Counted from the stretch's first letter, positions 1 to 9,711 are shown. The stretch: 64,000 nucleotides of DNA from Homoserinibacter sp. GY 40078 (GCF_008017545.1 NZ_VRTZ01000001.1:310001-374000), one strand, 5' to 3'. Program-made: numbers and translations. The notes: a model not told the origin generated them from the letters alone.

Positions 1-17
1 CTGCGCGTCGAACGCGG

Positions 18-2471
18 TCACGGGGCGACGCCCGCGACGAGCTGGTTCGCGGTGCGCAGCACGCGCGGGTCGGCGAACGCCTCCGCGTCGGCACCCGCGG
101 CACCCCGCACGTGGAACGTCGCGCTCTCGCCGGGCAGCAGGGTCACGAGCCCGGCATCGACCTCGGCGTCCGGGCTCACCCGGTCGACGAGCAACGTGAG
201 GTCGCGCAGCAGCGTCTCGGCGACGACGGTCACCGCGAGGGAGTCGCCGTCGGCGGCGACGCTCACCCGCGCAACGGGCTCGGGGAGCGCGGTGGCTCGG
301 GCGGGCAGCAGGAAGCGCACCCCGCGCACACCCCCCAGCGTCGCGGTCAGCAGCTCGGCCGTCGGGTCCTCGGGATCCGCCACCGCGGGCGGCACCGACA
401 CGGAGAGGCTCGCACGCGGCGGGACCTCCACCGCCTCGTGTACCTCCGCGAGAACCGCGCCGTCGAAGCCGCGGCGGGCGAGGATCAGCTCACCCGTCCA
501 CGCCTCGGCGGTGTCGTTGCCGATCACCGCGACGAGACCGGATTCGCGCGGCTGGATCGAGAGCACTCGCGGTGCGAAGGCCGCCGCGAGCGCGTGCCGC
601 AACGGCTTCGCCCGACCGTCACCGTCGATCGCCGCCCACGAGGTCACCGGCCAGCAGTCGTTCAACTGCCAGACGATCGCACCGGAGGTGCGGGGCGCAT
701 GCGAGCGGAAGTGGTCGAGCGCAAAGCCGACCGCGTTCGCCTGGTTGAGCTGCATCGCCCAGTGCCAGTCCTCGGTGGTACGCGGCACGCGGTAGTGCGG
801 CAGGAGACCGTCGACGAGCTTCTGGTTGCCGTCGATCGCCTTCTGGTGCACGAGCATCCCCGGGGATTCCGGCGTGAGCGGATCGTCGGAGAGCGAGCGC
901 GTGAGCGTGGACCACGCCGGCGGCCCCTGCCATCCGAACTCGGCGACGAACCGCGGCGCGTGCTCGAGGTAGTTCGTCCACGGTTCGCGGTTCCACTGCT
1001 CCCAGAGGTGAGTCGTGCCGCTCGTCTCGTCGTTGGGGTGCAGACCCTCATCGGGGCTGAACGGGCTTCCCGGCGAATACGGCACGTGCGAGGCGAGCTC
1101 CGCGATGATCTCGGGGAACGCCTCGTAGTAGTAGTAGGCGCCCCAGGTGGCCCCGTCGAGGCGGGTCTTCCAGCCCCAGTCCTCGTAGCCCCAGAGGTTC
1201 TCGTTGTTGCCGGTGAGGAGCACGAGGGAGGCGTGATGCGCGAGGCGCACCACGTTGTCGCGCGCCTCCGCCACGATCTCGGATCGGATCGGCTCCTCCT
1301 CCGGGTAGGCGGCGCACGCCATCAGGAAGTCCTGCCAGGTGAGCAGCCCGAGCTCGTCCGCGAGGTCGTAGAACGTGTCGTCCTCGAAGATGCCGCCGCC
1401 CCACACCCGCACGAGGTTGACGCCCGCGTCGCGCGCCTGCGTCAGCCGTCGCGCGTACCGCACGCGGTCGACCCGGGGGAACAGCGCGTCGTCGGGGATC
1501 CAGTTGACGCCCTTCACCCACACCGGCTGGTCGTTCACGATGAGCTGGAACGGCGAGCCGTCAGCATCCGGCTCGGTGTCCCACCGGACCGTGCGGAACC
1601 CGACCCGGCGCTGCGTCTCGTCGAGCACCGTGTCGCCGTCGCGAAGTCTCACCAGGACGTCCGACAGAGGCTGCTCTCCGTAGCCCACGGGCCACCAACG
1701 CTCGACCTCGTCGAGCTCGACCCGCACGGTCGCGCGGTCGGCACCCGCCGGGATGATCACCTCGTGCGTCGTGCCGCCGACCTCGAGCTCGAGCGACAGC
1801 TCGTGCGGAGCGGCGACATCGAGCACCGCGGCGACCTCGACGGATCCGCCGGCACCCTCCGCGATCGCGGCAACGCGGGTCTCGGCAAGACGCGCCGTCG
1901 ACCACGCCTCGAGCCGCACCGACCGCCACACTCCGCTGGTCGCGGTGGCGATCCCCCAGTCCCAGCCGAAGGAGCACGCCGACTTGCGGATCGCCTCGAA
2001 GGGAACGGGGTAGGGCCTCGGCCGCGGTCCGAGCGTCATGCTCTGCGCGTCGGCGTAGCGGACGGGGCTGCGGAACGCGACCTCGAGCTCGGCGCCATCC
2101 GCACCGATCAGTCCGGTCACGTCAACCCGGTGACGGCGATGCTGGTTGGCGACCGCCGCCACGACCCGCCCGTCGAGGCGCACCTCGGCGACGGTGTCGA
2201 GGCCGTCGAAGGCCAGCTCGAGCCGTTCGGCCGCGAGCTCCTCCGCCGTCGGCACCACCCGCACCCGGTAGCTCCAGTCGACGAGCCCGATCCAGGCGAG
2301 CGCCGACTCGTTGTCGTCGAGATAGGGGTCGGGGATCAGCTCGGCATCGAGGAGCGCCTGGTGCACGACCCCGGGCACGACGGCCGGGATCTCCCGATCC
2401 GCGACGGAGGCAGGCGCGGGCCCGGATGCGGCACGCACAGTCCACCCCTCGTGCAAGTCACGTGCGATCAC
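18..2471 (-). CDS. GH2 beta-mannosidase
   Basis: Glycoside hydrolase family 2 enzyme of beta-mannosidase type, predicted to remove beta-linked mannose from the non-reducing end of imported oligosaccharides. It has no signal peptide, so it should act in the cytoplasm. The 817-residue length fits the family. The N-terminal jelly roll carries FGWDWG (about 168-173). The TIM barrel has the GNNEN acid/base motif (Glu about 424) and AEFGWQG with the likely nucleophile Glu about 511. I chose the GTG at 2471 because it overlaps the stop of the upstream permease in a GTGA; the longer open frame runs back into that permease. It is the last gene of the lacI-importer operon, so its substrate is probably what the importer brings in. 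Mannosidase specificity is inferred from motif similarity; other GH2 activities remain possible. Confidence 0.9.
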   Translation of the reverse strand: MIARDLHEGWTVRAASGPAPASVADREIPAVVPGVVHQALLDAELIPDPYLDDNESALAWIGLVDWSYRVRVVPTAEELAAERLELAFDGLDTVAEVRLDGRVVAAVANQHRRHRVDVTGLIGADGAELEVAFRSPVRYADAQSMTLGPRPRPYPVPFEAIRKSACSFGWDWGIATATSGVWRSVRLEAWSTARLAETRVAAIAEGAGGSVEVAAVLDVAAPHELSLELEVGGTTHEVIIPAGADRATVRVELDEVERWWPVGYGEQPLSDVLVRLRDGDTVLDETQRRVGFRTVRWDTEPDADGSPFQLIVNDQPVWVKGVNWIPDDALFPRVDRVRYARRLTQARDAGVNLVRVWGGGIFEDDTFYDLADELGLLTWQDFLMACAAYPEEEPIRSEIVAEARDNVVRLAHHASLVLLTGNNENLWGYEDWGWKTRLDGATWGAYYYYEAFPEIIAELASHVPYSPGSPFSPDEGLHPNDETSGTTHLWEQWNREPWTNYLEHAPRFVAEFGWQGPPAWSTLTRSLSDDPLTPESPGMLVHQKAIDGNQKLVDGLLPHYRVPRTTEDWHWAMQLNQANAVGFALDHFRSHAPRTSGAIVWQLNDCWPVTSWAAIDGDGRAKPLRHALAAAFAPRVLSIQPRESGLVAVIGNDTAEAWTGELILARRGFDGAVLAEVHEAVEVPPRASLSVSVPPAVADPEDPTAELLTATLGGVRGVRFLLPARATALPEPVARVSVAADGDSLAVTVVAETLLRDLTLLVDRVSPDAEVDAGLVTLLPGESATFHVRGAAGADAEAFADPRVLRTANQLVAGVAP

Positions 2472-3313
2472 TTCACGGCCCCCTGAACGAGGCCACGGTA
2501 GATGAAGCGCTGGAGGAACACGAACGCGATGAGCGTCGGGATGATCACGAGCACGGTGCCCGCGGCGATGATCTCCCAGTGCGCGCCGAACGGACCCTTG
2601 AAGCGGAACAGCGAGGTCGAGATGGTGCCCTGCGACGGCCAATACAGGAACGGCAGGTAGAACTCGTTGTAGATCGCGATTCCCTTCACGATGACGACGG
2701 TGGCGATCGCCGGCCGCAGCAGCGGCAGGATCACCCGCCAGTAGATGGTCCAGCGGTTGGCGCCGTCGATCATCGCGGCCTCGTCGAGCGAGGTCGGGAT
2801 CGACTGCATGAACTGGATGAAGATGTAGATCGAGATGATGTCGGTGCCCATGAACAGGAGGATGAGCGCCGCCATCGAGTTGTAGAGGCCGAGTCCGTTG
2901 ATGATCTGGAACGTGGCCACCTGGCTCGTGACGCCGGGGATGAGCGTCGCCACGAGGAACAGACCGACGATGAGCGGCTTCCCGCGGAAGTTGAAGCGGT
3001 CGATGGCGTACGCGGCCATCGTTCCGATCACGATCGTGCCGGCGAGCGAGAACAACAGGATGATGCTCGTGTTGATGAAGCCCTCGACCATCCCGCCCTT
3101 CTGGAACGCCTCGACGTAGTTGTCGAAGTTGAACCAGCTGGCGGGCAGGTCGAAGGGACCCGTCTGGCCGAACTCGGTCGAGGTCTTGAAGCTCGCGAGC
3201 ACCAGCACCGAGAGCGGCACGAGGGTGATCACGACCGCCACGACGAGCGACACGTACTTGACCGTGGTCGAGGCGGCCGAGCCGACCCGACTACGCGAGA
3301 GCGCGGTGCTCAT
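2468..3313 (-). CDS. Sugar ABC transporter permease (MalG type)
   Basis: Inner-membrane subunit of a carbohydrate ABC importer, 281 residues. It has about six hydrophobic helices and the EAA loop, readable as LDEAAMIDGANRW near residue 175, which contacts the ATPase. The C-terminus FIYRGLVQGAVKG-like ending (here FIYRGLVQGAVK) is typical of the MalG branch. The start overlaps the stop of the upstream MalF-type permease in ATGA and the stop overlaps the GH2 start in GTGA, so translation is probably coupled. No ATPase lies nearby; the usual explanation in actinobacteria is a shared MsiK-type ATPase encoded elsewhere (established for Streptomyces sugar importers, inferred here). Substrate inferred as a mannoside from the flanking mannosidases. 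Confidence 0.93.
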   Translation of the reverse strand: MSTALSRSRVGSAASTTVKYVSLVVAVVITLVPLSVLVLASFKTSTEFGQTGPFDLPASWFNFDNYVEAFQKGGMVEGFINTSIILLFSLAGTIVIGTMAAYAIDRFNFRGKPLIVGLFLVATLIPGVTSQVATFQIINGLGLYNSMAALILLFMGTDIISIYIFIQFMQSIPTSLDEAAMIDGANRWTIYWRVILPLLRPAIATVVIVKGIAIYNEFYLPFLYWPSQGTISTSLFRFKGPFGAHWEIIAAGTVLVIIPTLIAFVFLQRFIYRGLVQGAVK

Positions 3314-4257
3314 GACAGCTCGACTTTCTCGTCGGGGAAGATCTTGCGTTGGATGAAGGTGACGACGAGCACGATCGCCAGCAGCACGATGGCCATCGCC
3401 GAGGCGAGCCCGACCTGACGGAAGCTGAAGGCGGTCTGCAGTGTCTGGATCACGAAGGTCGAGGTGCCGTTCGCACCGCCCGTCATGATGAACGGGATCT
3501 CGAAGACCGAGAGGCTTCCGGCGATCGCGAGGATGAACGAGAGCCCGATGATCCGGCGGATGCCCGGGAACGTGAGCGCCCAGAACTGCTGCCAGCGGTT
3601 GGCTCCGTCGATCTCGGCCGCCTCGTAGAGCTCACCCGGGATCGACTGGATCGCCCCGAGGAACAGTACGAAGTTGAGACCGGTGTAGCGCCAGACGCTC
3701 GTCGCCGCGAGGGAGTAGTTCGCGATGTCGGGGTCGCCGAGCCACTGCGGCGGGTCCGAGAGCCCGACCCACGCGAGCACCGTGTCGAGAGTGCCGCCCG
3801 GCTGGAAGAGGTAGAGGAAGACGAACCCGATCGCCACACCGTTGATGAGGTACGGGAAGAACAGGACCCCGCGGAAGAAGTTCGAGAACCGGGTGCGGTA
3901 GCTGAGCAGAGCCGCGAAGTACAGGGCGATCGCCATCTGCACGAAGGAGCCCGCGAAGTAGTACAGGCTCACCCCGAAGACCCCGAAGATCTGCGGGTTG
4001 GTGAACACCTGCACGTAGTTGTCGATCCCGACGAAGTTCTTCTCGAGATCGAGACCGTCCCAGTCGGTGAGGGAGTACCACAGCATGTTCGCGGCCGGGA
4101 GGTAGGTCAGCAACAGGAGCAGACCGACGGCCACGAGGAGGAACAGGTAGGGAGTCAGTCGAGCGAAGACCCCCCGCCCGGCGGGGACCCCGGAGTGGGA
4201 TCCCCGCCGGCCGCGGCGCCGAGGCGCGCGCGGGGTGCTCTGGGTGATGGCGACCAT
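3310..4257 (-). CDS. Sugar ABC transporter permease (MalF type)
   Basis: First permease of the importer, 315 residues. A basic, proline/arginine-rich cytoplasmic N-terminus (about 1-30) precedes roughly six membrane helices. The EAA-type loop reads YEAAEIDGANRWQQF (about 217-231). It pairs with the downstream MalG-type permease; the ATG at 4257 shares one base with the TGA of the binding-protein gene (TGATG) and its stop overlaps the next gene by four bases. It belongs to the lacI-regulated mannoside operon. The family assignment is secure; the substrate rests only on the adjacent GH2 and GH38 genes. Confidence 0.93.
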   Translation of the reverse strand: MVAITQSTPRAPRRRGRRGSHSGVPAGRGVFARLTPYLFLLVAVGLLLLLTYLPAANMLWYSLTDWDGLDLEKNFVGIDNYVQVFTNPQIFGVFGVSLYYFAGSFVQMAIALYFAALLSYRTRFSNFFRGVLFFPYLINGVAIGFVFLYLFQPGGTLDTVLAWVGLSDPPQWLGDPDIANYSLAATSVWRYTGLNFVLFLGAIQSIPGELYEAAEIDGANRWQQFWALTFPGIRRIIGLSFILAIAGSLSVFEIPFIMTGGANGTSTFVIQTLQTAFSFRQVGLASAMAIVLLAIVLVVTFIQRKIFPDEKVELS

Positions 4258-5579
4258 CAGCCCTGCTGTGCGCGGGCGTCGGCCCAGCGCGAGTTGAGCT
4301 CGGCGAAGTACGAGTCCTTGTCGCCGTCGGCTGCGCCGCGGGCGATGTCGACAAGCTTCTGCCGGTAGATGTTGCCCCAGATGTCGATCTGGGCCGTGTC
4401 GGCGATGTTGCCGAACAACGACTCCTCGCCGGAAGGCGCGGGGTTCAGTTCGAGCAGCTCAACGCCGTTGTCGGTGAGCCCTGCCAGGTTGTCGGGGAGC
4501 GGGTCGGCGAGCAGCGCCGAGACCATGCCCTGCGTGGCGGTGAACCCGGAGTCCTCGAGGAGGAAGTCGATCCACGCCTTGGCGGCCGCCTTCACCTTCG
4601 AGTGCTTGTTGATGGCCAGGTTGTAGTCACCGCCGACGACCGCGTACTGCGTGCCGTCCGAGGTGGTGGCGGGGAAGGTCATGTAGCCGACGACGCTCGG
4701 GTCGACCCCGTTGTCGGTGGCGGCTCCCTGCATCTGCGAGATGGCCCACGATCCGAGTGCCATCACGCCGATCTTGCCGGTGGCGAAGTCGACCTTCGAC
4801 TGCTCCCAGTTCGTGGTGAGCGGGTCCTCTTCGGTGTAGCCGTCGTGCACCGCGTCATAGATCAGCGAGTCGATCGCGTAGATGTCGGTGCCCTCGGTCC
4901 ACGGAGCGTCGTTGCCGGTCATGGCGTTCTGCGCGTCCGCGTCGCCCGTGATCGCGCCGATGTTGCCCGACCACTGGCTGAGCGGCCAGCCGTCCTTGTA
5001 GTTCGTGTACAGCGGGATCGCGTCGGTGTTGGCCTTGATGGCAGCGAGCGCGTCGAGGAAGGCATCCTCGGTGGCCGGAACCTCGGTCACCCCGGCGTCC
5101 GCGAACACCTGGGTGTTGTAGACGAGACCGTTGGCGTTGCCGCCGAGCGCGAGTCCGTACTGGACGCCCTCGTAGCTCTTCGCCGAGAGGAACCGGTAGG
5201 TGTCGGCGAGGTCGTCGGTCTGGCCGAGCGGCTCGAAGAAGTCGGCGAACTGGTCGGGCTGAACGCTGTTGGGCAGTCCGAGCACGTCGCCGTAGTTGGT
5301 GGTCGAGAGCCGGGTCTTCAGCTCTCCCTCGTAGTCGGTGATGCCTTCGAACTTCACCGTGGCATCCGGGTACTTCTCGTGGAACGCGGCCGCGTACTCA
5401 TCGAAGGTGCCGTCCTGGATGAGGTCGGTTCGCCAGGTGACGAACGTGACCTCGCCGGTGACGTCGCCGTCGATCGAGTTGCTGCTCGAATCGGTTCCTC
5501 CACCGCTGGCGCAGGACGTCAGCAGAATTGCCGCCGTCGCCGCGCCCGCGACGAGCCCGAAGGCTGTGCGTCGTGACAT
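4257..5579 (-). CDS. Sugar-binding lipoprotein of ABC importer
   Basis: Extracellular solute-binding protein family 1, 440 residues, the substrate-capturing component of the mannoside importer. The N-terminus is a lipoprotein signal: MSRRT, a hydrophobic run, and a lipobox LTSC (Cys about 23), followed by a Gly/Ser linker. The mature part has the family pattern of an early beta strand (VTFVTWRTD) and later ALGSWAISQM. A clear Shine-Dalgarno AAAGGAG lies about 8 bases before the ATG. The promoter region directly upstream holds two perfect TAAAGCGCTTTA palindromes, so it should be repressed by the LacI protein encoded just upstream. First gene of a four-gene unit (binding protein, two permeases, GH2). 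Confidence 0.93.
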   Translation of the reverse strand: MSRRTAFGLVAGAATAAILLTSCASGGGTDSSSNSIDGDVTGEVTFVTWRTDLIQDGTFDEYAAAFHEKYPDATVKFEGITDYEGELKTRLSTTNYGDVLGLPNSVQPDQFADFFEPLGQTDDLADTYRFLSAKSYEGVQYGLALGGNANGLVYNTQVFADAGVTEVPATEDAFLDALAAIKANTDAIPLYTNYKDGWPLSQWSGNIGAITGDADAQNAMTGNDAPWTEGTDIYAIDSLIYDAVHDGYTEEDPLTTNWEQSKVDFATGKIGVMALGSWAISQMQGAATDNGVDPSVVGYMTFPATTSDGTQYAVVGGDYNLAINKHSKVKAAAKAWIDFLLEDSGFTATQGMVSALLADPLPDNLAGLTDNGVELLELNPAPSGEESLFGNIADTAQIDIWGNIYRQKLVDIARGAADGDKDSYFAELNSRWADARAQQG

Positions 5580-5661
5580 GCGAATACTCCTTTGTATTGG
5601 GACCCCTGGTGCCCGGCGCAGCTATGTACCACTCCGATGGGGTTGGGAACACCGTACGAAC

Positions 5662-5687
5662 TAAAGCGCTTTAAGTAAAGCGCTTTA
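5662..5687. promoter_or_regulatory. Tandem LacI-type operators (2 x TAAAGCGCTTTA)
   Basis: Two identical perfect 12-bp palindromes, TAAAGCGCTTTA at 5662-5673 and 5676-5687, stand 14 bp apart centre to centre, about 85 bases before the start of the binding-protein gene. The right copy includes the TAA stop of the lacI gene. The CG-centred palindrome is the form bound by LacI/GalR proteins; control by the adjacent LacI is inferred. Confidence 0.8.
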
Positions 5688-6719
5688 TCTTGGAGATTTT
5701 GTCGAACCTCGCACCACGAGCCGCGGCGTCGAATCCAGGAAGGATCCCGGAGAGCCGCCTTCCACGACGTCGAAGAGGCGTCGCGCCGCGTGCGAGCCGA
5801 ACTCCACGACGTCGTGACTGAGAGCCGTCAGCTTCGGAAACGTATGCTCGCACAGCACCGAGTCATCCCACGCGATGATCGATACATCCGAGGGCACATC
5901 GACCCCGAGCTCCATCGCCACGGTGAGGCCGGCGACGGCCATGACGTCGTTGTCGTAGATGATCGCCGTCGGCGGCTCGGGCGCTCCGAGCGCGGCACGC
6001 GTCGCGCGCTCCCCCTCGATAGGCGTGTAGTCGGTGCGCAACATGACGCCCGAGATGCCGAGCGCCTGGGTCTCGTCGGCGAAGGCGTTGTCGCGGATGC
6101 TGGTGTGCGCCAGCCCGCCGAGACCCGACACACGCGCGATCCGGCGATGCCCCAGCTCGGCGAGATGACGCACGGCCTCCCTCATCGAGGAGTCGTCGTC
6201 GGTCCACACGCACGTGAGGCCCTGCGCGACGCTCGGGTCGCCGACGACGACCGCGGGCATCCCCGACTCGCGCACGAACGCCGCACAGGCGTCGCCGACC
6301 GTGAGGTCGGTGAGGATGACGCCATCCACGCGGCGCGTGCGATGCCACTTGTGGAGCGTTGCGAGCGCGTCGGCGGGCGATGCGACCACCTGCAGCAGCA
6401 GGCTGTAGCCCCTGCGCGAGAGCTCGACCTCGAGGCCCGCGAAGAACTCCATGTAGAACGACTCGACGCCGAGGTTGCGCGGGTCGCGCGCCAGCACCAG
6501 CCCGAAGGTCTCGGTTCTCGCCTCGGCGAGCGAGCGAGCCGCGTTCGAGGGCGCCCATCCGAGTTCGTCGGCGACCATCAGGATGCGGGCACGGGTCGAC
6601 TCGGAGACTCCCTTGCGCCCATTGAGAGCAAACGACACGGCGCCGATCGAGACGCCCGCGCGCTCGGCGATGTCGTTGATCGTCACCCGACCCGTCGACC
6701 CCCGCCGCGAACTGCTCAC
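5685..6719 (-). CDS. LacI-family transcriptional regulator of the mannoside operon
   Basis: Repressor of 344 residues with an N-terminal LacI helix-turn-helix, VTINDIAERAGVSIGAVSFA, near residues 12-31, and a periplasmic-binding-protein-like effector domain ending at VVRGSTKSPR. It is encoded directly upstream of and in the same direction as the importer/GH2 operon, and its stop codon lies inside the second operator. I took the GTG at 6719 as the start; the GTG at 6686, which begins VTINDIA, is an alternative, and the open frame extends further upstream into the GH38 promoter region. It likely senses a mannoside or mannose derivative. The family call is firm; ligand inferred from neighbours. 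Confidence 0.92.
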   Translation of the reverse strand: MSSSRRGSTGRVTINDIAERAGVSIGAVSFALNGRKGVSESTRARILMVADELGWAPSNAARSLAEARTETFGLVLARDPRNLGVESFYMEFFAGLEVELSRRGYSLLLQVVASPADALATLHKWHRTRRVDGVILTDLTVGDACAAFVRESGMPAVVVGDPSVAQGLTCVWTDDDSSMREAVRHLAELGHRRIARVSGLGGLAHTSIRDNAFADETQALGISGVMLRTDYTPIEGERATRAALGAPEPPTAIIYDNDVMAVAGLTVAMELGVDVPSDVSIIAWDDSVLCEHTFPKLTALSHDVVEFGSHAARRLFDVVEGGSPGSFLDSTPRLVVRGSTKSPR

Positions 6720-6789
6720 GAGGGAACCATATCCGCGGTCGAGGGCAGCGCGCCTGGCTAGACTCGGGGCGCGCTCGGAAGGGGGAACC

Positions 6790-9711
6790 GTGCCCGGCTT
6801 CGCGAGTTTCCTGCTCGGCATCCGCGTGGATCAGCCGACCCACTACCGTCGACTGCGCGCCATCCGCAGACATGTCTACGGCGCGGTCGCGCAGCTCGAG
6901 GCGGAGGTCGTGCGTTCCGCCGAGCCCATCCCGTTCGCCGAGCTCGACCGAACCGCGTTCACGCCCATCCGCCGGGGCGCGACCTTCGGACGCACCCTCG
7001 AATCCGCGTGGCTGCGGATCACGGGAGAGGTGCCCGCGGGCGCCGACGGAGCGGTCGTGATGCTCGGCATCCGCGGGGAGGGGCTCGTGGTCGATCCGGG
7101 CGGCGAGCCGGTGGATGCGGTGAGCACCGTGTTCCAACAGGCGGACCTGCCGCACGCGGGCGGACGCTTCCGCGAGGTCGGCGATCCGCTGGCCGCCGGC
7201 ACGCGGATCGAGCTCTACGCCGACGTCGCCTACAACGGATTCATCATCCTTCCGGTCGGCCGGGGCGTGTTCCACGGAGCACACCTGGCGATCCGCGACG
7301 CCGAGCACCACGCCCTCTACTACGACTACCTCACCCTCGCGGTGCTCGCGGGTTCAACTGACGATGACGCCCTCGCCCGCGAACTCACCGGGGCGCTCGA
7401 CGCGGCCTGGCGGGCATTCCGCTCGGGCGACACGGCCGCCGCCCGCGCGGCGCTCGCGGGGCCGCTCGCCGAGCCCAGCGCATCCGACTTCGTCTACCGG
7501 GCCGTGGGCCACGGCCACCTCGACATGGCGTGGCTGTGGCCGCTTCGCGAGACCCGCCGCAAGGCCGCCCGCACCTACACGCGGCAGCTCAACGCGATCG
7601 ATCGTCGCCCCGGATACGTTTACGGCACGAGCCAGGTGCAGCAGCTCGCCTGGATGAAGGAGCAGCAGCCCGCGCTCTTCGACCGGATGCGGCGCGCGGT
7701 TGCCGAGGGCCGCCTCGAGCTGCAGGGGACGTTCTGGGTGGAACCCGACACCAACCTGCCGGGCGGCGAATCGCTCGTGCGCCAGGCGGTCGTGGGCAGG
7801 CGGTTCCTTCGCGAGGAGTTCGGCCTCGACGACGAGCAGCTGCGGATGTGCTGGCTGCCCGACACCTTCGGCTACAGCGGCAACCTGCCGCAGATCCTCC
7901 GGGGCTGCGGCATGGACCGCTTCATGACCATCAAGCTCTCGTGGAACAAGGTCACCGTGTTCCCGCACCGCAGCTTCCGCTGGCGCGGGATCGACGGATC
8001 CGAGGTGCTCGTGCACATGCCGCCGGAGGGCGAGTACAACTCGCGCGGCGCGGCCGACGGCCTGCTGCGGGGGCTCGCGCTGTATCCGGAGCGCGAGCTC
8101 GGAACCGCCCTGCTCGTCTACGGATCGGGCGACGGCGGCGGCGGGCCCGGCGAGATCCACCACGAGGTCACGCGCCGCGAGCGGAATCTGCGCGGGCTGC
8201 CGCGGGTGGAGTACAGCACGGCGGCCTCGTTCTTCCGCGAGCTGGAGACGCGGGACATCCGCCACACCCATGAGGGTGAGCTGTACCTCGAGACCCACCA
8301 GGGCACCTACACGACCCAGGCCGCGATCAAGCGCGGCAACCGGGTGTCGGAGCGGATGCTGCACGACGCCGAGGCGCTGTCGGTCGCTGCGGGACGCGAC
8401 ACCCGCGCCGAGCTGGAACCCGTATGGCGGGAGCTGCTGCTGAACCAGTTCCACGACATTCTGCCCGGCTCGTCCACCGAGCGCGTGAGCCGCGAGGCCC
8501 GTGAGGCGCACGCCCGCATCCAGGCACGGCTCGGCGAGGTCTCGGCAGACCTCACCGGCGCGCTCCCCCACGGCACCCGTCCCACCGCGATGAATCTCAC
8601 CTCGTTCCCCCGCGACGAGCACGTGCGGGTGGGCGACCGCTGGCATCGGGCGACGCTCGCCCCCTACTCAGCGGGCGAACTCAGCGAGGCGTCGGGGCCG
8701 TTCGGGCTGGCGCACACCCCGTCGACCCTCTCGAACGGCATCCTCACGCTGCGGTTCGACGACGACGGCGTGATCGTCTCGTGCGTCGACGCCGAAGGAC
8801 GCGAGCACGCGGGGGCGGGCCTCAACCGCCTCGTGCTGCACCGGGATCCGCGGCAGTGGCCGTTCGACGCGTGGGACATCGACGCGCGCTACACCCGGCG
8901 CCGCGGCCGCCAGCTGCGTCTCGTGCACACGGAGGTGCAGCTCGACGGCCCGCTCGCCGTCCGCACCCATCGTCTCACCGCACCCGGCGTGGAGGTGGAG
9001 CAGCGGATCGTGCTCGAAGCGGGCTCGCCGCTCGTGCGCTTCGAGACGCGGGTCGAGTGGCGCACCCGCCACCGGATGCTGCGCGCCCACTTCCGGCCCG
9101 CGCACATGGGCGATGAGGCGCTGTGCGACATCCAGTTCGGCCACATCGCCCGGCCGACGACCGAGCGGGACGACACCGAGCGGGCGCAGTTCGAGATCGC
9201 GGCGCACAAGTGGATCGCGGTGTCGGATGCCGAGGCGGGGTTCGCCGTGCTCAACGACAGCAAGTACGGCCACCGCGCGAAGAACGGACTCGTGTCGCTC
9301 GCGCTGCTGCGCTCGCCCCGGTTCCCCGATCCGACCGCGGATCGCGGCAGCCACGCGTTCACCTACGCGTTCCGGCCCTTCGAACCCGGCGACCTCGGCG
9401 CCGTCATCCGCGACGGGTACCGGCTCAACAACCCGCTGCGCGGCGGAGGCGGGGCGCGCTTCGACAGCCTCGCGTCGACCTCCGACCCGGGCGTCGTGAT
9501 CGAGACGGTCAAGCGCGCGGAGTCGGGAGACGGCGTCGTGGTGCGGCTCTACGAGTCGCTCGGCCGGAAGACCACCGCGGCCCTCACGACCCGCATCCCG
9601 CACACCACCGCCCGGCTCACCGATCTGCTGGAGCGCCCATCCGGCCCCGCGGACCTGACCGCCCTTACCCTCAGCCCCTTCGAGATCCTGACGATCCTGC
9701 TCGAACCCTGA
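6790..9711 (+). CDS. GH38 alpha-mannosidase
   Basis: Alpha-mannosidase of glycoside hydrolase family 38, 973 residues. The zinc-binding HGHLDMAW motif is at about 241-248, and the segment LPDTFGYSGNLPQ carries the expected nucleophile Asp at about 358. Middle and C-terminal domains are beta-rich, as in the family. No signal peptide is visible, so the enzyme probably works on imported alpha-mannosides. The GTG at 6790 follows a GGAAGGGGG-type ribosome site; a longer in-frame extension overlaps the divergent lacI gene and is discarded. An actinobacterial -10 (TAGACT, 6759-6764) sits inside an inverted repeat AGCGCGCC/GGCGCGCT (6747-6754 and 6768-6775). Divergent partner of the mannoside operon. 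Confidence 0.93.
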   Translation: MPGFASFLLGIRVDQPTHYRRLRAIRRHVYGAVAQLEAEVVRSAEPIPFAELDRTAFTPIRRGATFGRTLESAWLRITGEVPAGADGAVVMLGIRGEGLVVDPGGEPVDAVSTVFQQADLPHAGGRFREVGDPLAAGTRIELYADVAYNGFIILPVGRGVFHGAHLAIRDAEHHALYYDYLTLAVLAGSTDDDALARELTGALDAAWRAFRSGDTAAARAALAGPLAEPSASDFVYRAVGHGHLDMAWLWPLRETRRKAARTYTRQLNAIDRRPGYVYGTSQVQQLAWMKEQQPALFDRMRRAVAEGRLELQGTFWVEPDTNLPGGESLVRQAVVGRRFLREEFGLDDEQLRMCWLPDTFGYSGNLPQILRGCGMDRFMTIKLSWNKVTVFPHRSFRWRGIDGSEVLVHMPPEGEYNSRGAADGLLRGLALYPERELGTALLVYGSGDGGGGPGEIHHEVTRRERNLRGLPRVEYSTAASFFRELETRDIRHTHEGELYLETHQGTYTTQAAIKRGNRVSERMLHDAEALSVAAGRDTRAELEPVWRELLLNQFHDILPGSSTERVSREAREAHARIQARLGEVSADLTGALPHGTRPTAMNLTSFPRDEHVRVGDRWHRATLAPYSAGELSEASGPFGLAHTPSTLSNGILTLRFDDDGVIVSCVDAEGREHAGAGLNRLVLHRDPRQWPFDAWDIDARYTRRRGRQLRLVHTEVQLDGPLAVRTHRLTAPGVEVEQRIVLEAGSPLVRFETRVEWRTRHRMLRAHFRPAHMGDEALCDIQFGHIARPTTERDDTERAQFEIAAHKWIAVSDAEAGFAVLNDSKYGHRAKNGLVSLALLRSPRFPDPTADRGSHAFTYAFRPFEPGDLGAVIRDGYRLNNPLRGGGGARFDSLASTSDPGVVIETVKRAESGDGVVVRLYESLGRKTTAALTTRIPHTTARLTDLLERPSGPADLTALTLSPFEILTILLEP

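Noticed and set aside
111-2486. Plus-strand open frame of 791 codons opposite the beta-mannosidase gene
   Set aside because: It is a GC-rich antisense shadow: Arg/Val/Glu-rich translation without any family motif, while the minus strand encodes a full GH2 enzyme with catalytic motifs.
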